Positions 30,101-39,373 of a stretch of 64,000 bases of DNA are shown one piece after another. The notes beneath the pieces are model-generated. The model saw nothing but the letters and a program-made list of their open reading frames with translations. It was not told the origin of the DNA and searched no databases. Position 1 is the first letter of the stretch. Each line of letters starts with the position of its first letter. The stretch is taken from contig CAUYUJ010012536.1 of assembly GCA_963575745.1 (NCBI GenBank), forward strand, positions 122,709 to 186,708. Direction: 5' to 3'. The stretch is from Prorocentrum cordatum (taxonomy: Eukaryota; Sar; Dinophyceae; Prorocentrales; Prorocentraceae). Position numbers and translations under genes: made by a program.

Positions 30101-31395
30101 CCAAGACAGCCCAAGAGGTCCCCGATAGGTCTCCAAGACGGCCCAAGAGGACTCCCTGAGTCCTCCACCAGGAAGGCGAAGAGGCCCAAATCATTGCTTT
30201 TCCTTTGATGTTTGACTAATTTTGGCATTTGCTTCTCTTCGGTCCTCCGACTGCGCGACACGACCCAAGAGCCCCCAAAGATCGGCCCAAGGTCGCCCAG
30301 GAGGCCTTCCAAGATGGCCACAGAACGGCCCAAGAGGCCCCCAAGACGGCCCCAATGGCCTCCACGATGGCCCTGGAGCGCCCCGAGAGGGCCCCAAGTC
30401 GGCCCAGAGAGGCCCTCAAGACGGCTTCCGAGGGCGTCAGACGGCCCAAGAGGCCACCAAGACGGCCCAATATGGCTCCAAGATGGCCCAAGACAGCCCA
30501 AGAGGTCCCCGATAGGTCTCCAAGACGGCCCAAGAGGACTCCCTGAGCCCTCCAGGAAGGCGAAGAGGCCCAAATCATTGCTGTTCCTTTGATGTTTGAC
30601 TAATTTTGGCATTTGCTTCTCTTCGGTCCCCCGACTGCGCGACACGACCCAAGAGCCCCCAAAGATCGGCCCAAGGTCGCCCAGGAGGCCTTCCAAGATG
30701 GCCACAGAACGGCCCAAGAGGCATCCAAGACGGCCCCAAGAGGGCCCCATGGGCCTCCACGATGGCCCTGGAACGCCCCAAGAGGGCCCCAAGTCAGCCC
30801 AGAGAGGCCCTCAAGACGGCTTCCGAGGGCGTCAGACGGCCCAAGAGGCCACCAAGACGGCCCAAGATGGCTCCAAGATGGCCCAAGACAGCCCAAGAGG
30901 CCCCCCAATAGATCTCTAAGACGGCCCAAGAGGCCTCCAAGAGGTCCTCGAGGAAGGTCCGAAGAGGCCAAAATCATTGATTTGCCTGAGGTGTGTGAAG
31001 GATTTGGGCATTTGCTTATTTTCGAGCTTCTGACGGCCCGAGACGGCCCAAGAGCACCCAAGATCGCCCAAGAGGCCTTCCAAAATGGCCCCAGAACGGC
31101 CCAAGAGGCCCCCAACACGGCCCCGAGAGGGCCCCAAGACGGCCCAAGAGGCCTCCAAGACGCCCAAAATTGCCTCCACGATGGCCCTGGAGCACCCCAA
31201 GAGGGCCCCAAGTCGGCCCAGAGAGGCCCCCGAACCGGCTTCTGACGGGCCAGGAATGCTCAAGACGGCCAAAGAGGCACCCGAGAAGCCCCCCAAGTCC
31301 CCCAAGAGGCCCAAGGAGGCCCCCAAGATGCCTCCAAAAGGCTCCCAGGAAGCTCAAAGGAGGCCTTATAGGTGCCCCCAGAAGCTCCCAAGATG
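24167..31395 (+). repeat. CCAAGATGGCC-type array, block 1
   Basis: Units of about 0.95-1.06 kb. Each has a head (CCGCCGCCCCCTG..CAGGGGTGC, then GGTTTTGGTTTTGGTTCTTTTT, AAAAGAAC and CCAGTGGG), a body of CCAAGATGGCCTCCAAGACGG-like 9-12-bp repeats with a spacer module (AAAATCATTGATTTTCC...TTTTCGGC.TTCCGACGGC), and a tail hairpin (GTGTTCCCCGAA / TTCGGGGAACAC) ending TAGGCGTCTTCGAT. Heads at about 24811, 25839, 26779, 27719 and 28733; tails at about 25698, 26640, 27578, 28592 and 29660. The body lacks stop codons in most frames, so long open frames on both strands carry no coding meaning. Confidence 0.9.
29820..30975 (+). repeat. 384-bp higher-order tandem repeat
   Basis: Three copies (starting about 29845, 30229 and 30613) of one specific 384-bp stretch within the array, nearly identical between the first two. 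This marks a recent local amplification of a single array segment. Confidence 0.85.
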
Positions 31396-31397
31396 CC

Positions 31398-31441
31398 CCC
31401 TCCTCCTCCTCCTCCTCCTCCTCCTCCTCCTCCTCCTCCTC
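31398..31441 (+). repeat. (CTC)n microsatellite
   Basis: About 14 uninterrupted triplets between the array and the retroelement ORF. Confidence 0.95.
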
Positions 31442-31537
31442 GCAGGTCGCAAGTTCGTCTCGCCGTGGTCGTTGCCTCACGACCGTCCTTGACGTGAGGT
31501 GCCCCGACATGGACCAGGGTACAGGCTCCCAGTCAAC

Positions 31538-33313
31538 ATGGTTCGGTTGTGGCTGACGGCTTGGCAGTCAGAGCCCCGACTTCATGCAGGGATTGCTCGA
31601 GCATGGCCAACCGTTGTCGCCAAGCTCACCGCGATGCCTGCGCAGATGCGCTCCCGTCACGTCAGGGGACCTCTATCGGCGCTGGTGACATACCTGCTGC
31701 AATACAGGTGGGACCCAGTTTCGCCGTCGGAGTGGGGCACCAGACCAGCAGGGGAGCTCGACCGTGAAGCTTTCATTTTCAGTCAGCTGGGCCCGTCGGA
31801 CGACATCTCACCCTTAGTTGACGAATTTGAGAAGACTATTCGTGCGCATCAGTGGGCCAGTGCGGCTCGCCACTTCTGTGGAGAAGGGCTCCAAGAGGGA
31901 GCTGATAATATGTCGTATCGTCACTTCGTACGCGTACTTGAGGGAGCCAGGAAAGGCAACCAGCTTGCAGAGACAATGGTGTGTGTGGCTGCAGGCGGCA
32001 CATGGCCGCGGCAGCGCATCATGGACGAGGTGGGGGGCATCGACTCAGCGACCTGCCCGAGATGTGGGGAGGGGGCGGAGACGCCTCTACACAGATCGTG
32101 GTTGTGCAGTTGCAATGTCGGCTCCCGTGCATATGACCAGTCAGACAACCTGACTGCGGAGGCGGTGGCTCAACACGAGTCTCACGCCTGCTTTTGGCTC
32201 AGAGGGATTATCCCAGGGAGTTGGACCAATGTGCCCCCGCCTCCCTCTGAGCCATCGTGGATTTTCAGTGGTTCCAACGAGTTAGGCCCTCACACCCTCG
32301 GCCTAGGATCCCAGGAGAGCCCCAACTTCCTGTTTGGGGACTCCAGTGGGGGTGAGGACTCTAGGGACCCCCGTCTGCGCAGGGTAGGTGTAGGTGTCGT
32401 TTCGGTTTCGTGCTTTGAACCTTTCCAGGTCGATGTTTCGATCCGAGGCCCCCTCCACGGCCCCAAACAGACGGTGCCCAGGGGGGAATTAATGGCATTA
32501 AGTCTTGCGATTCGTTTTAGTAGAGGCTTTACAATTTTTGTGACCGACAACGAGTCGGTGAGCGCAGGGTGGTATAGCAAACGCTTCCTTGACAGTAAGG
32601 GGGAGGATCAGGATTTGTGGCATGAGCTCGGCCAGCTTGCCGAGCAGCGTGAATTTTCTGAGGTTGTAGTTCTTCAAGTGCCATCGCACATCTCCGCAGC
32701 CCAGGCTGTCTCGGGTACCCATCCTCTCTGGCTGGTTCTCGGGAACACAGCAGCGGACGAGTTGGCGGGTACAGCCGCCAAGGAGTGCCGCGTCCCCGCC
32801 CCTGTCAGGTCTCGCATCGCCCAAGTTGAACACAAAGCGATTCTTGTCAGGAAGCGACTCCTCAGGTCCACCCTGGACGCCATGGTTGCTGAAAAACGGT
32901 CCCCAGTGGTAAAAAAAGCGCGCCTGCCCCCCCCCTCTCCTGCGGCCCTGTCCATTTTTGCGTCCCAGCATCAGCTCTCCGAGGACGGGAGAAGTTGTCT
33001 TAGGTGTCGTGGGAGTGCTGCAAAATATGCCCTCACCAGCTGGCGGACCACTCCGTGCTTCGATTTGGTTCCGCAGCACTGTGGTGTTTTGCTTCGGGTG
33101 CCGAGGGGTCAGTCCATTCATATAGGGGGTGGTCTCACGCATGTCAGTCACAGTCTCCTCTTTCACAAGAGCCTCAAAGTGTGGTTCTGCAAGGAGTGTG
33201 GATACTATGGGAGCGCCCAGCTCAGAGGTCTGGGCAGTGTTTGTTTGGCCTCCCCCACACCCAAGCGAATCGAATATCTTAAGAATATATACGACGGCAA
33301 GATGCCGAAGTAG
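31538..33313 (+). CDS. Non-LTR retrotransposon ORF, 3' part: zinc knuckle and RNase H
   Basis: 591 residues from the first ATG; the frame is open from 31493, so the 5' end is truncated. Residues ~1-160 match the region after the RT in dinoflagellate elements (RHVRGPLSALVTYLLQYRW). A zinc knuckle follows: C173-x2-C176-x8-H185-x4-C190. The RNase H domain carries all four acidic residues: D268 (FGDSSGG), E317 (VPRGELMAL), D337 (VTDNES) and D407 (TAADELAG), plus H384 (VPSHIS). The C-terminus has further cysteine pairs (C487/C490, C551/C554, C569), probably another zinc finger. No YxDD reverse transcriptase is visible upstream, where only array sequence lies. The ORF has no internal stops, so the insertion is relatively recent. 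Confidence 0.85.
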   Translation: MVRLWLTAWQSEPRLHAGIARAWPTVVAKLTAMPAQMRSRHVRGPLSALVTYLLQYRWDPVSPSEWGTRPAGELDREAFIFSQLGPSDDISPLVDEFEKTIRAHQWASAARHFCGEGLQEGADNMSYRHFVRVLEGARKGNQLAETMVCVAAGGTWPRQRIMDEVGGIDSATCPRCGEGAETPLHRSWLCSCNVGSRAYDQSDNLTAEAVAQHESHACFWLRGIIPGSWTNVPPPPSEPSWIFSGSNELGPHTLGLGSQESPNFLFGDSSGGEDSRDPRLRRVGVGVVSVSCFEPFQVDVSIRGPLHGPKQTVPRGELMALSLAIRFSRGFTIFVTDNESVSAGWYSKRFLDSKGEDQDLWHELGQLAEQREFSEVVVLQVPSHISAAQAVSGTHPLWLVLGNTAADELAGTAAKECRVPAPVRSRIAQVEHKAILVRKRLLRSTLDAMVAEKRSPVVKKARLPPPSPAALSIFASQHQLSEDGRSCLRCRGSAAKYALTSWRTTPCFDLVPQHCGVLLRVPRGQSIHIGGGLTHVSHSLLFHKSLKVWFCKECGYYGSAQLRGLGSVCLASPTPKRIEYLKNIYDGKMPK

Positions 33314-33399
33314 TTTGCCCCATCAATGCCGAGTTGATCTCGGTGGCGGATTGGGTGACGTTTTCATCGCTTCGCGATAGGTCCATTCCATTCCATTCC

Positions 33400-33440
33400 C
33401 TCTTCCTCCTCCTCCTCCTCCTCCTCCTCCTCCTCCACCT
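33400..33440 (+). repeat. CTC microsatellite
   Basis: Triplet tract between the retroelement stop and the array tail. Confidence 0.9.
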
Positions 33441-33466
33441 CTTCGTGGTCTTCCCCGCTGTTCTTC

Positions 33467-33610
33467 CCGAGTGTTCCCTGAAGGGATTCTACAAAGGCTG
33501 GGGGAATACATGGCCCGATAGCTTGGCAGAGCTCTTGCCACAACGCTCGGCCAAATTGGCGATTCCGAAAGGCAGGGGGCGGCGATGATTCGCCGTAGGC
33601 GTCTTCGATA
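33467..33610 (+). repeat. Solitary diverged array tail
   Basis: GTGTTCCCTGAAGGGATTC, GATAGCTTGGCAGAGCTC, GGCAGGGGGCGGCGATG and GCCGTAGGCGTCTTCGAT follow the order of the array tails. No head follows; exon-like sequence starts immediately. Confidence 0.75.
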
Positions 33611-33900
33611 GTGAGAGAAGTATTCAACATCGCGCGGTACTCGTCGGGTGGCGTGCGGGCAATGACATGGCTTTTCATGTACGTGGTGAAGAACGTCCTC
33701 ATGGCATCCTTGAAGCCGCGCATGCCTCTGATCGCGTCCTGCTGCGGCTGGCCGTCCCCATCCTCGGACTGAGACTGCTTGTCCTTGATCGCCTTGTAAT
33801 CTGCCACCGGTTTCCCGATACACTGCGTAATAGCATGCATGTTGCGAGCTGTCTGCAAAATGCCCGCACGAGACGACTGCGAGATACACCGGCACCTGGC
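33611..33900 (-). CDS. Probable exon fragment, unknown gene, cut by gap and array tail
   Basis: On the minus strand one frame is open from the N gap down to the array tail: CISQSSRAGILQTARNMHA, then GKPVADYKAIKDKQSQSED, GMRGFKDAMRTFFTTYMKS and RTPPDEYRAMLNTSL. Residue use is normal for a globular protein and GC is lower than in the arrays. The frame then passes into the tail element (..SLT|IEDAYGE), so the gene is truncated or its exon was ended by the insertion. Not a family I recognise. Its upstream part lies in the gap. Confidence 0.45.
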
Positions 33901-34000
33901 NNNNNNNNNNNNNNNNNNNNNNNNNNNNNNNNNNNNNNNNNNNNNNNNNNNNNNNNNNNNNNNNNNNNNNNNNNNNNNNNNNNNNNNNNNNNNNNNNNNN
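33901..34000. other. Assembly gap (100 N)
   Basis: Exactly 100 N, a conventional length for a gap of unknown size. The sequence after it begins in the middle of the duplicated block. Confidence 1.
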
Positions 34001-34168
34001 CCTCCATCCGTGAAGCTGCTACGACTTTTCAATTTCAAGGTCATCAGTAGTGGGGAAGACTTAAATGAAATGCCCGGCCCGTCATACCGAGACGCCTCGG
34101 GGTGCGACGGGGAGGAATACTGTGCACGGAAGGGGGGCAGAAGCAGGAACATGCGGGCAATGATAATC

Positions 34169-34208
<40 letters not shown>

Positions 34209-34828
34209 AGAACTTTCTTGGGGCGGCCTCCAGAAGCTCCCGCGGGAGATCCCCGGTCACCTGGTAATGTCTTGTGAACGGGAATTCTGGAAAACCGGAT
34301 CACTGGCACGTCCACAAACACTGCACAAATGATCGAGACATTCCCTATCATTCGTTTCGTCCCCCTGGATCTGGCACGTACCTGGTTTGCAATGCCCTGG
34401 CGCCAGGAGAGCAGTGCACAACTGGGTTGGATTAGGCTTCTGGGAGACTGGGGAGTCAGGGGGCGTTGTGGGGAGTCCATGTCTAGGGAGTCTGGGATGC
34501 ACGGATGGACGGAGGACCTCCCAGCGAGGTGGCGTGTTGAGCCTGTGGGCGCAGCCTCCTTCGCAGGGAACTGCGGGACGCGCTGGGCGTTCCACAGCAG
34601 CCCAGCAACGTTGACCCCAGGGAGAGGCGTCGACCAGGGGCTTGGGGCGGGCGTTGGGCGGGAGGGGGCGGGTATGAGGTCCCAAATTCCACAATGCCCA
34701 GCTCCGCCTCGTACGCTCCCAGACGCCAGGGAGTCGGGGAGTCCGCCGGGGATCCCAAGCAGACCGTGGAGCGCGGGGAGCCTGGAGGCCTCCTAGATGG
34801 GGCCCGAGTAGATAGGGGTCGGAGGATC

Positions 34829-34968
34829 GCGCCGCATCGCCGATGCATCGGCGACGCATCGGCGATGCAGTGCTGCATCGGCGACGTCGGCGATGCATCG
34901 CCGACGTCGGCGTGGAGAAAATCGGGCTCCACATCGAGCCGCATCGCCAATGCATCGGCGATCCGGCG
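34829..34968. repeat. GCATCGGCGA palindrome cluster, copy 2
   Basis: Identical to 19606-19745. Confidence 0.9.
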
Positions 34969-35722
34969 CGGACCACTGACCCCATCTGCTCCGACCCCAT
35001 CCAGGAGGCCTGAAGGAGCGCGGGGAGCCCGCGGGGAGCGCGCGGAGAGTCCGAGGAATCGGGGGGAGTCGGGGCAGGGAGGGTCCGCCGGGGGGTCTGG
35101 GAGGACGTGCGGTGCGGGCCAGGGAGGCCCCGTGAGGAGGGGAGAAAAGTGGGGAAGGGGGGCAGACGAGGAAGCGTGGAGCAAGAAGCCGCGACAAGCT
35201 TTCAGTTTTGACACTCCCCCCCCCGCCTCCTCTCTCGGCGGTGAATGGGACTGGTCCTAAAGCCCCCTCGTCGCGGCGGAGATTATTTTCCCTGTATTGT
35301 TGGGCGGTGAATGGGACTGATCCTAAAACCTCCTCGCGTAAGGTGGGAGGAGTGAGAGAAGATGGACCGCTGGAAAGAGGGACGAGGATGACGAGTAAAA
35401 TAGGGGGATGATCGTGATGATGAGGAGGGGGAGCAGCAGCAGCAGCAGGAGGAGTCAGGAAGAGGACGAGCAGCAGGAGCAAGAAGGAGACTTGCGCGAT
35501 TTCCTCCTCCTTCTCCCCATCCTCTGTATTCCGGCACGTTGATCCATGATCTCCTTCTCCTCCTCCTGCTCCTCTTCCTCCTCCTCCTCCAACCCTGAAC
35601 TCCTTACTGCCGTAATTACCCTCAGACGTGTTGTCAGGGCGGGCTGGGCGTTTCGCGTGGGCCTTCCTCCCCACTTCTGCGCCTGAAATTGGACACTCGT
35701 AACGGCTGGGAGGATGGGGCAC

Positions 35723-36123
35723 ACGTCGCTTCAGCATCTGCAACAACTTCTGGGATGGATGGGGATCCTTTTCAGAATCGGACTCTCACTTTAGCGCCAC
35801 GCACATTCGTCTTCACGGTATGCAGCACATTCACAGGTGGAGGGGGGTCGTGTTCAAAATGTGGCGTTCGCCCGCGCACCGCGCAAATGTATACCACAAC
35901 GCTGTAGCAGCTCCGAAGATGGAGCGCGGTTCTTCTCAACGTGCGGCTATCTCCTGAGCGTCTCCTGAGGCGCCGCGCACAGCCGCTTCACTCTTCTACG
36001 ACAAGTGGAATGATAGAGGCAGGTGGTTTTGAAAATGGTGCTCTCGCTCAGGCGCCGCGCACACTCGTCGTCGACACTTGCAACAGGCTCCGAGAAGCAG
36101 CCTAGCTATAAGAAGTGGGCCCT
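35723..36123 (+). repeat. R90 satellite tract, copy 2
   Basis: Identical to 20500-20900. Confidence 0.65.
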
Positions 36124-36140
36124 CGCCTCAGGGCCATGCC

Positions 36141-36298
36141 TTTGAAGGGGCCCCGGGACACACAAATAAATACACACAGATAAAAAAGATGCCCCATAGT
36201 TTCCCGTATTTGTTGGGTGTTTGTCTTCCCCCCACTTCCCATATTTTTGCACCTTTTCCTGGGAGTCGACGATTGATTGTGTCTGTGTGTTTCTTTCC
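36141..36298. mobile_element. Family B related segment, copy 2
   Basis: Identical to 20918-21075. Confidence 0.7.
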
Positions 36299-36393
36299 CT
36301 CCGGAGCCTTCTCGTATCGAGACCGTGCAACAAGGAGAAGCAGTGAGGACGGCAGTGGGTTGTCAACGCAGGTCGCACTGCACGGAACGAGGG

Positions 36394-36552
36394 GTAAGTC
36401 GGGCGTGTCCCACTACAGGGAGATCTTCGACGAACAACAAAAAGATACTAAAACATACTCCCAAATGGTCAAAAATATTCAAAACATAGCCCCCGTGTTA
36501 TTTTTTGACTATTGTGGAACATCCCCCCTGTAGAGGGACAGGCCCGACTTAA
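36394..36552. mobile_element. Complete family B element, copy 2
   Basis: Identical to 21171-21329, with the same AACGAGGG duplication, so it was present before the block was duplicated (if the duplication is real). Confidence 0.85.
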
Positions 36553-37320
36553 AACGAGGGCGGCTCGTGTTCAAGATGTGCCTCTCCCTTGAGACGCGTT
36601 CGAAGTTCGTGGCCACACGCCAGGCGCTGCACAACGGTTGCACGGCTGGGCGAACGCTTTTTTGGTCCGAGGAGGGGGTGTCGCTGGACACCACGCGGAG
36701 CTCCGTGATATCCTACGATTTCGCGCTCCTGAGAACGCGCCAACTGGACCCAGCGCAAGTCGTGCTAAAGACTGGGCCCTCGCCAAAACCGCAACCCTGT
36801 GTGCGGCTGGTCTTCCAAGAGAGCCCTCCTTCTGCAGCGAAGGAAGAAGGCTTGCGGGAGCGTGTGCGGCGGGGACTTGGGGGACGGGAGGGCGCGCGAC
36901 GCCGATGCTGAATTGGGTCTGCTCTGGTGCACGTCCGTATGCCCCCCCCCCCCCCCTTCTGGGGAAACCAAAAAAGGTACCGATACCGCTCCTCCCCGGG
37001 CCTCACCCCGGGTGCGCTCTGGCTGAAACTTCGAGGCGAGTCCAGCGGTGACGACGAGAGCCTCCGAGGAGGCCCACAGAGTGGAAGACGAGGAACGGGC
37101 AGAGGTATGGGTGCCTCTTCCTCCTTGGACCTTCACCTCGTGCCTCCCACGCCCGCCTCGAGCGCCTCCGTTCCAGGCCACGTCTCTGCATCAGCTCTCC
37201 GCCTCCCCCCGTCCGCCTGTGCACCCTTTGTGCGCTCCGCTCCCCACCCCTCCGCGTCCTCGTCCTGCTGGCACCGCCGCCCGCCTCCTAGATCCCCCGG
37301 GCCCGGGCGCGGCGTCCTGT

Positions 37321-37469
37321 ACAAAGCCTCCTTCTCCTTCTCCTCCTCCTCCTCCTCCTCCTCCTCCTCCTCCCCCCTCCTCCTCCTTCTCCTCCTCCTC
37401 CTCCTCCTCCTCCGCTTCCTCCTCCTCCTCCTCCTCCTCCTCCTCTTCCTCCTCCTCTTCTACCTTTCT
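37321..37469 (+). repeat. CTC microsatellite, copy 2 (16 bp shorter)
   Basis: See 22098-22262. Confidence 0.9.
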
Positions 37470-37717
37470 CCTCCAACGCCACGGATCTGGAAGACAAGTG
37501 CTAAGGTGGAAGCACATGCGCGTCGTCCATTTCTGATCGTGCTCATTCCCAATTGTGCTCGTTTCTAACTGTTCCTGGCCCCCTAGTGGCCAGGAAGAGG
37601 CCCAGGGTAGAACACTTTAGAAATGAATTGATCTTGGTACCCCCTAAAAGATTAGATATGAACAGCGCGTATGTTTCTCAACCGGAACCTCTTATCCACG
37701 ATCTAATTACTTCACAG

Positions 37718-37921
37718 GAAGGTTCACTGATGTCCGCCAGGGGCTCCAACGCTTCCGGCGGAGACTACCAGCGCCAAGCTGCAGTGGGCGATCTGCCATC
37801 CCCTGGATCATCGGCAAAGCGGGGGCCGATGACGAGCAAGAGGGGCATGTCTGCTTGGGGGTCGGTTGGGCCACCCTGGACGACAAGCCGAGCATCTCGC
37901 CTGTCTACGGCTTGCCTCCGG
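37718..37921 (+). CDS. Candidate exon, unknown product (copy 2)
   Basis: Identical to 22511-22714, with the same acceptor, frame and possible donor. If the block is an assembly artefact, this is the same exon counted twice. Confidence 0.33.
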
Positions 37922-39373
37922 GTGGTACGGGAAGGTTGAGGGACCGGTGCCCAAATCCCATCAGCCCTTGCGGGCGTGAATGGTTTGGGAGGTTTTCGCT
38001 TCCAACCCAACGTCTTCCCTTCGGGGAAGGGTTTCCCCCTCCCCCGACCCACCCCCCCTGTACCTGGACGGGACGTTCCGCGAGGCATTCAAGCGTCCAA
38101 GATGGCCTCGGCGAGAAGGCCAAAACCATTGATTTAACAACAAAGTTGTGGACCCATTTGGGCTTCCTGGGGGGAGGCGCTGTTTGAGTACCCCCCCTTT
38201 TTCGATCGAGTAAGATGGCCCCGAGAAGGCCCCAAAGGGTCCCAAGAGTGCCCCAAGAGTGGCCCAACAGGCGCCCAGGAGGCCCCAAGAGGCCCCCAAA
38301 ACGCTCGCTAGATGCCCCCAAGAGGCTCCCAAGAGGCTCCCAAGAGGCACCCAAGACGGTTCAAGAGGCCACTTGGACCGCCAAGAGACCGCCAAGACGC
38401 CCCAACAGGCCTACAAGAAGGGCCTGAAAGACCTCCGAAGAGACTCCAAGAATCATCCAAAAGGTTTCTCGCCTTTCTGTTCGAGCTCCTCTTCCTCTTC
38501 CTCTTCCTCATCCGCCTAATCTTCGTCCTGCCTCCTCCCTTTTCCCTCCTCCCTCGTCCACCAACCCCTCCCCCTCCCCCTCTCCCTCCTCCTCCTCCTC
38601 CTCCTCCTCCTCCTCCTCGGGTTTCTCCTCCATCCTGCCCATCTTGGAGCATGCCGGCTTCCCAGCCTTTGTTCCACTGCGTTCTCCCCCACATGCCTGA
38701 TCAGGGCAGCTCGCCTGGGCATCGTCTCTGGATGGGCTGCTGGGGTTACCCGAAGAGTCTACGACATGTTTCAGATATGTGACATATTCAACCGGAACGC
38801 CCAACTCGCTTCGCGCTCCTCGAGGACGCTTCCCGTCGTCCGCCACCATGCTCCAGGATGCGCTCCGGAACCCTCGCTTCGAAGAGAAATATCCGCGCCA
38901 TGCACACACGGTTTTGATTATCTTTGGGGTATGCATGATTTTCGTCGAAAGTCCCCCTGTAGGGGGACAGGCCCGACTTAGACACGCGGTCCCACGCAGC
39001 AGGCGCCTCCTGTCGCCCGCACCCTGCGCGAGCTGGCGTGCTCGCGGGCCCCCTGTTCGACCCCCCCCTTGGGGGCCTCAGCCCTCCCGAGCCGAGCACT
39101 CCCATCGGGGGCCTGGGCCGCGCGTTGCCGCACCTCCCGGGCCTCCTCCCGTGCCCCCTGGGCCCCCCTGGACCGCGTCGCGTGGTGGCGCGTGGCCGCT
39201 ACCGAGCCACGGCAGCTTGGAGGAGGGGGCGGAGGAGGAGGAGGAGGAGGAGGAAAAGGAGGAGGAGGAGGAGGAGGAGGAGGAGGAGGAGGAGGAGGAG
39301 GAGGACGAGGGCGAGGCGAGGACGAGGCTAGCGAGGAGCAGGAGGAGGAGGAGGAGGAGGAGGAGGAGGAGGG

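Noticed and set aside
29647-30792. 381-codon minus-strand frame rich in Gly, Leu and Trp
   Set aside because: Complement of the array body; its internal repetition equals the 384-bp DNA repeat and it has no protein features.
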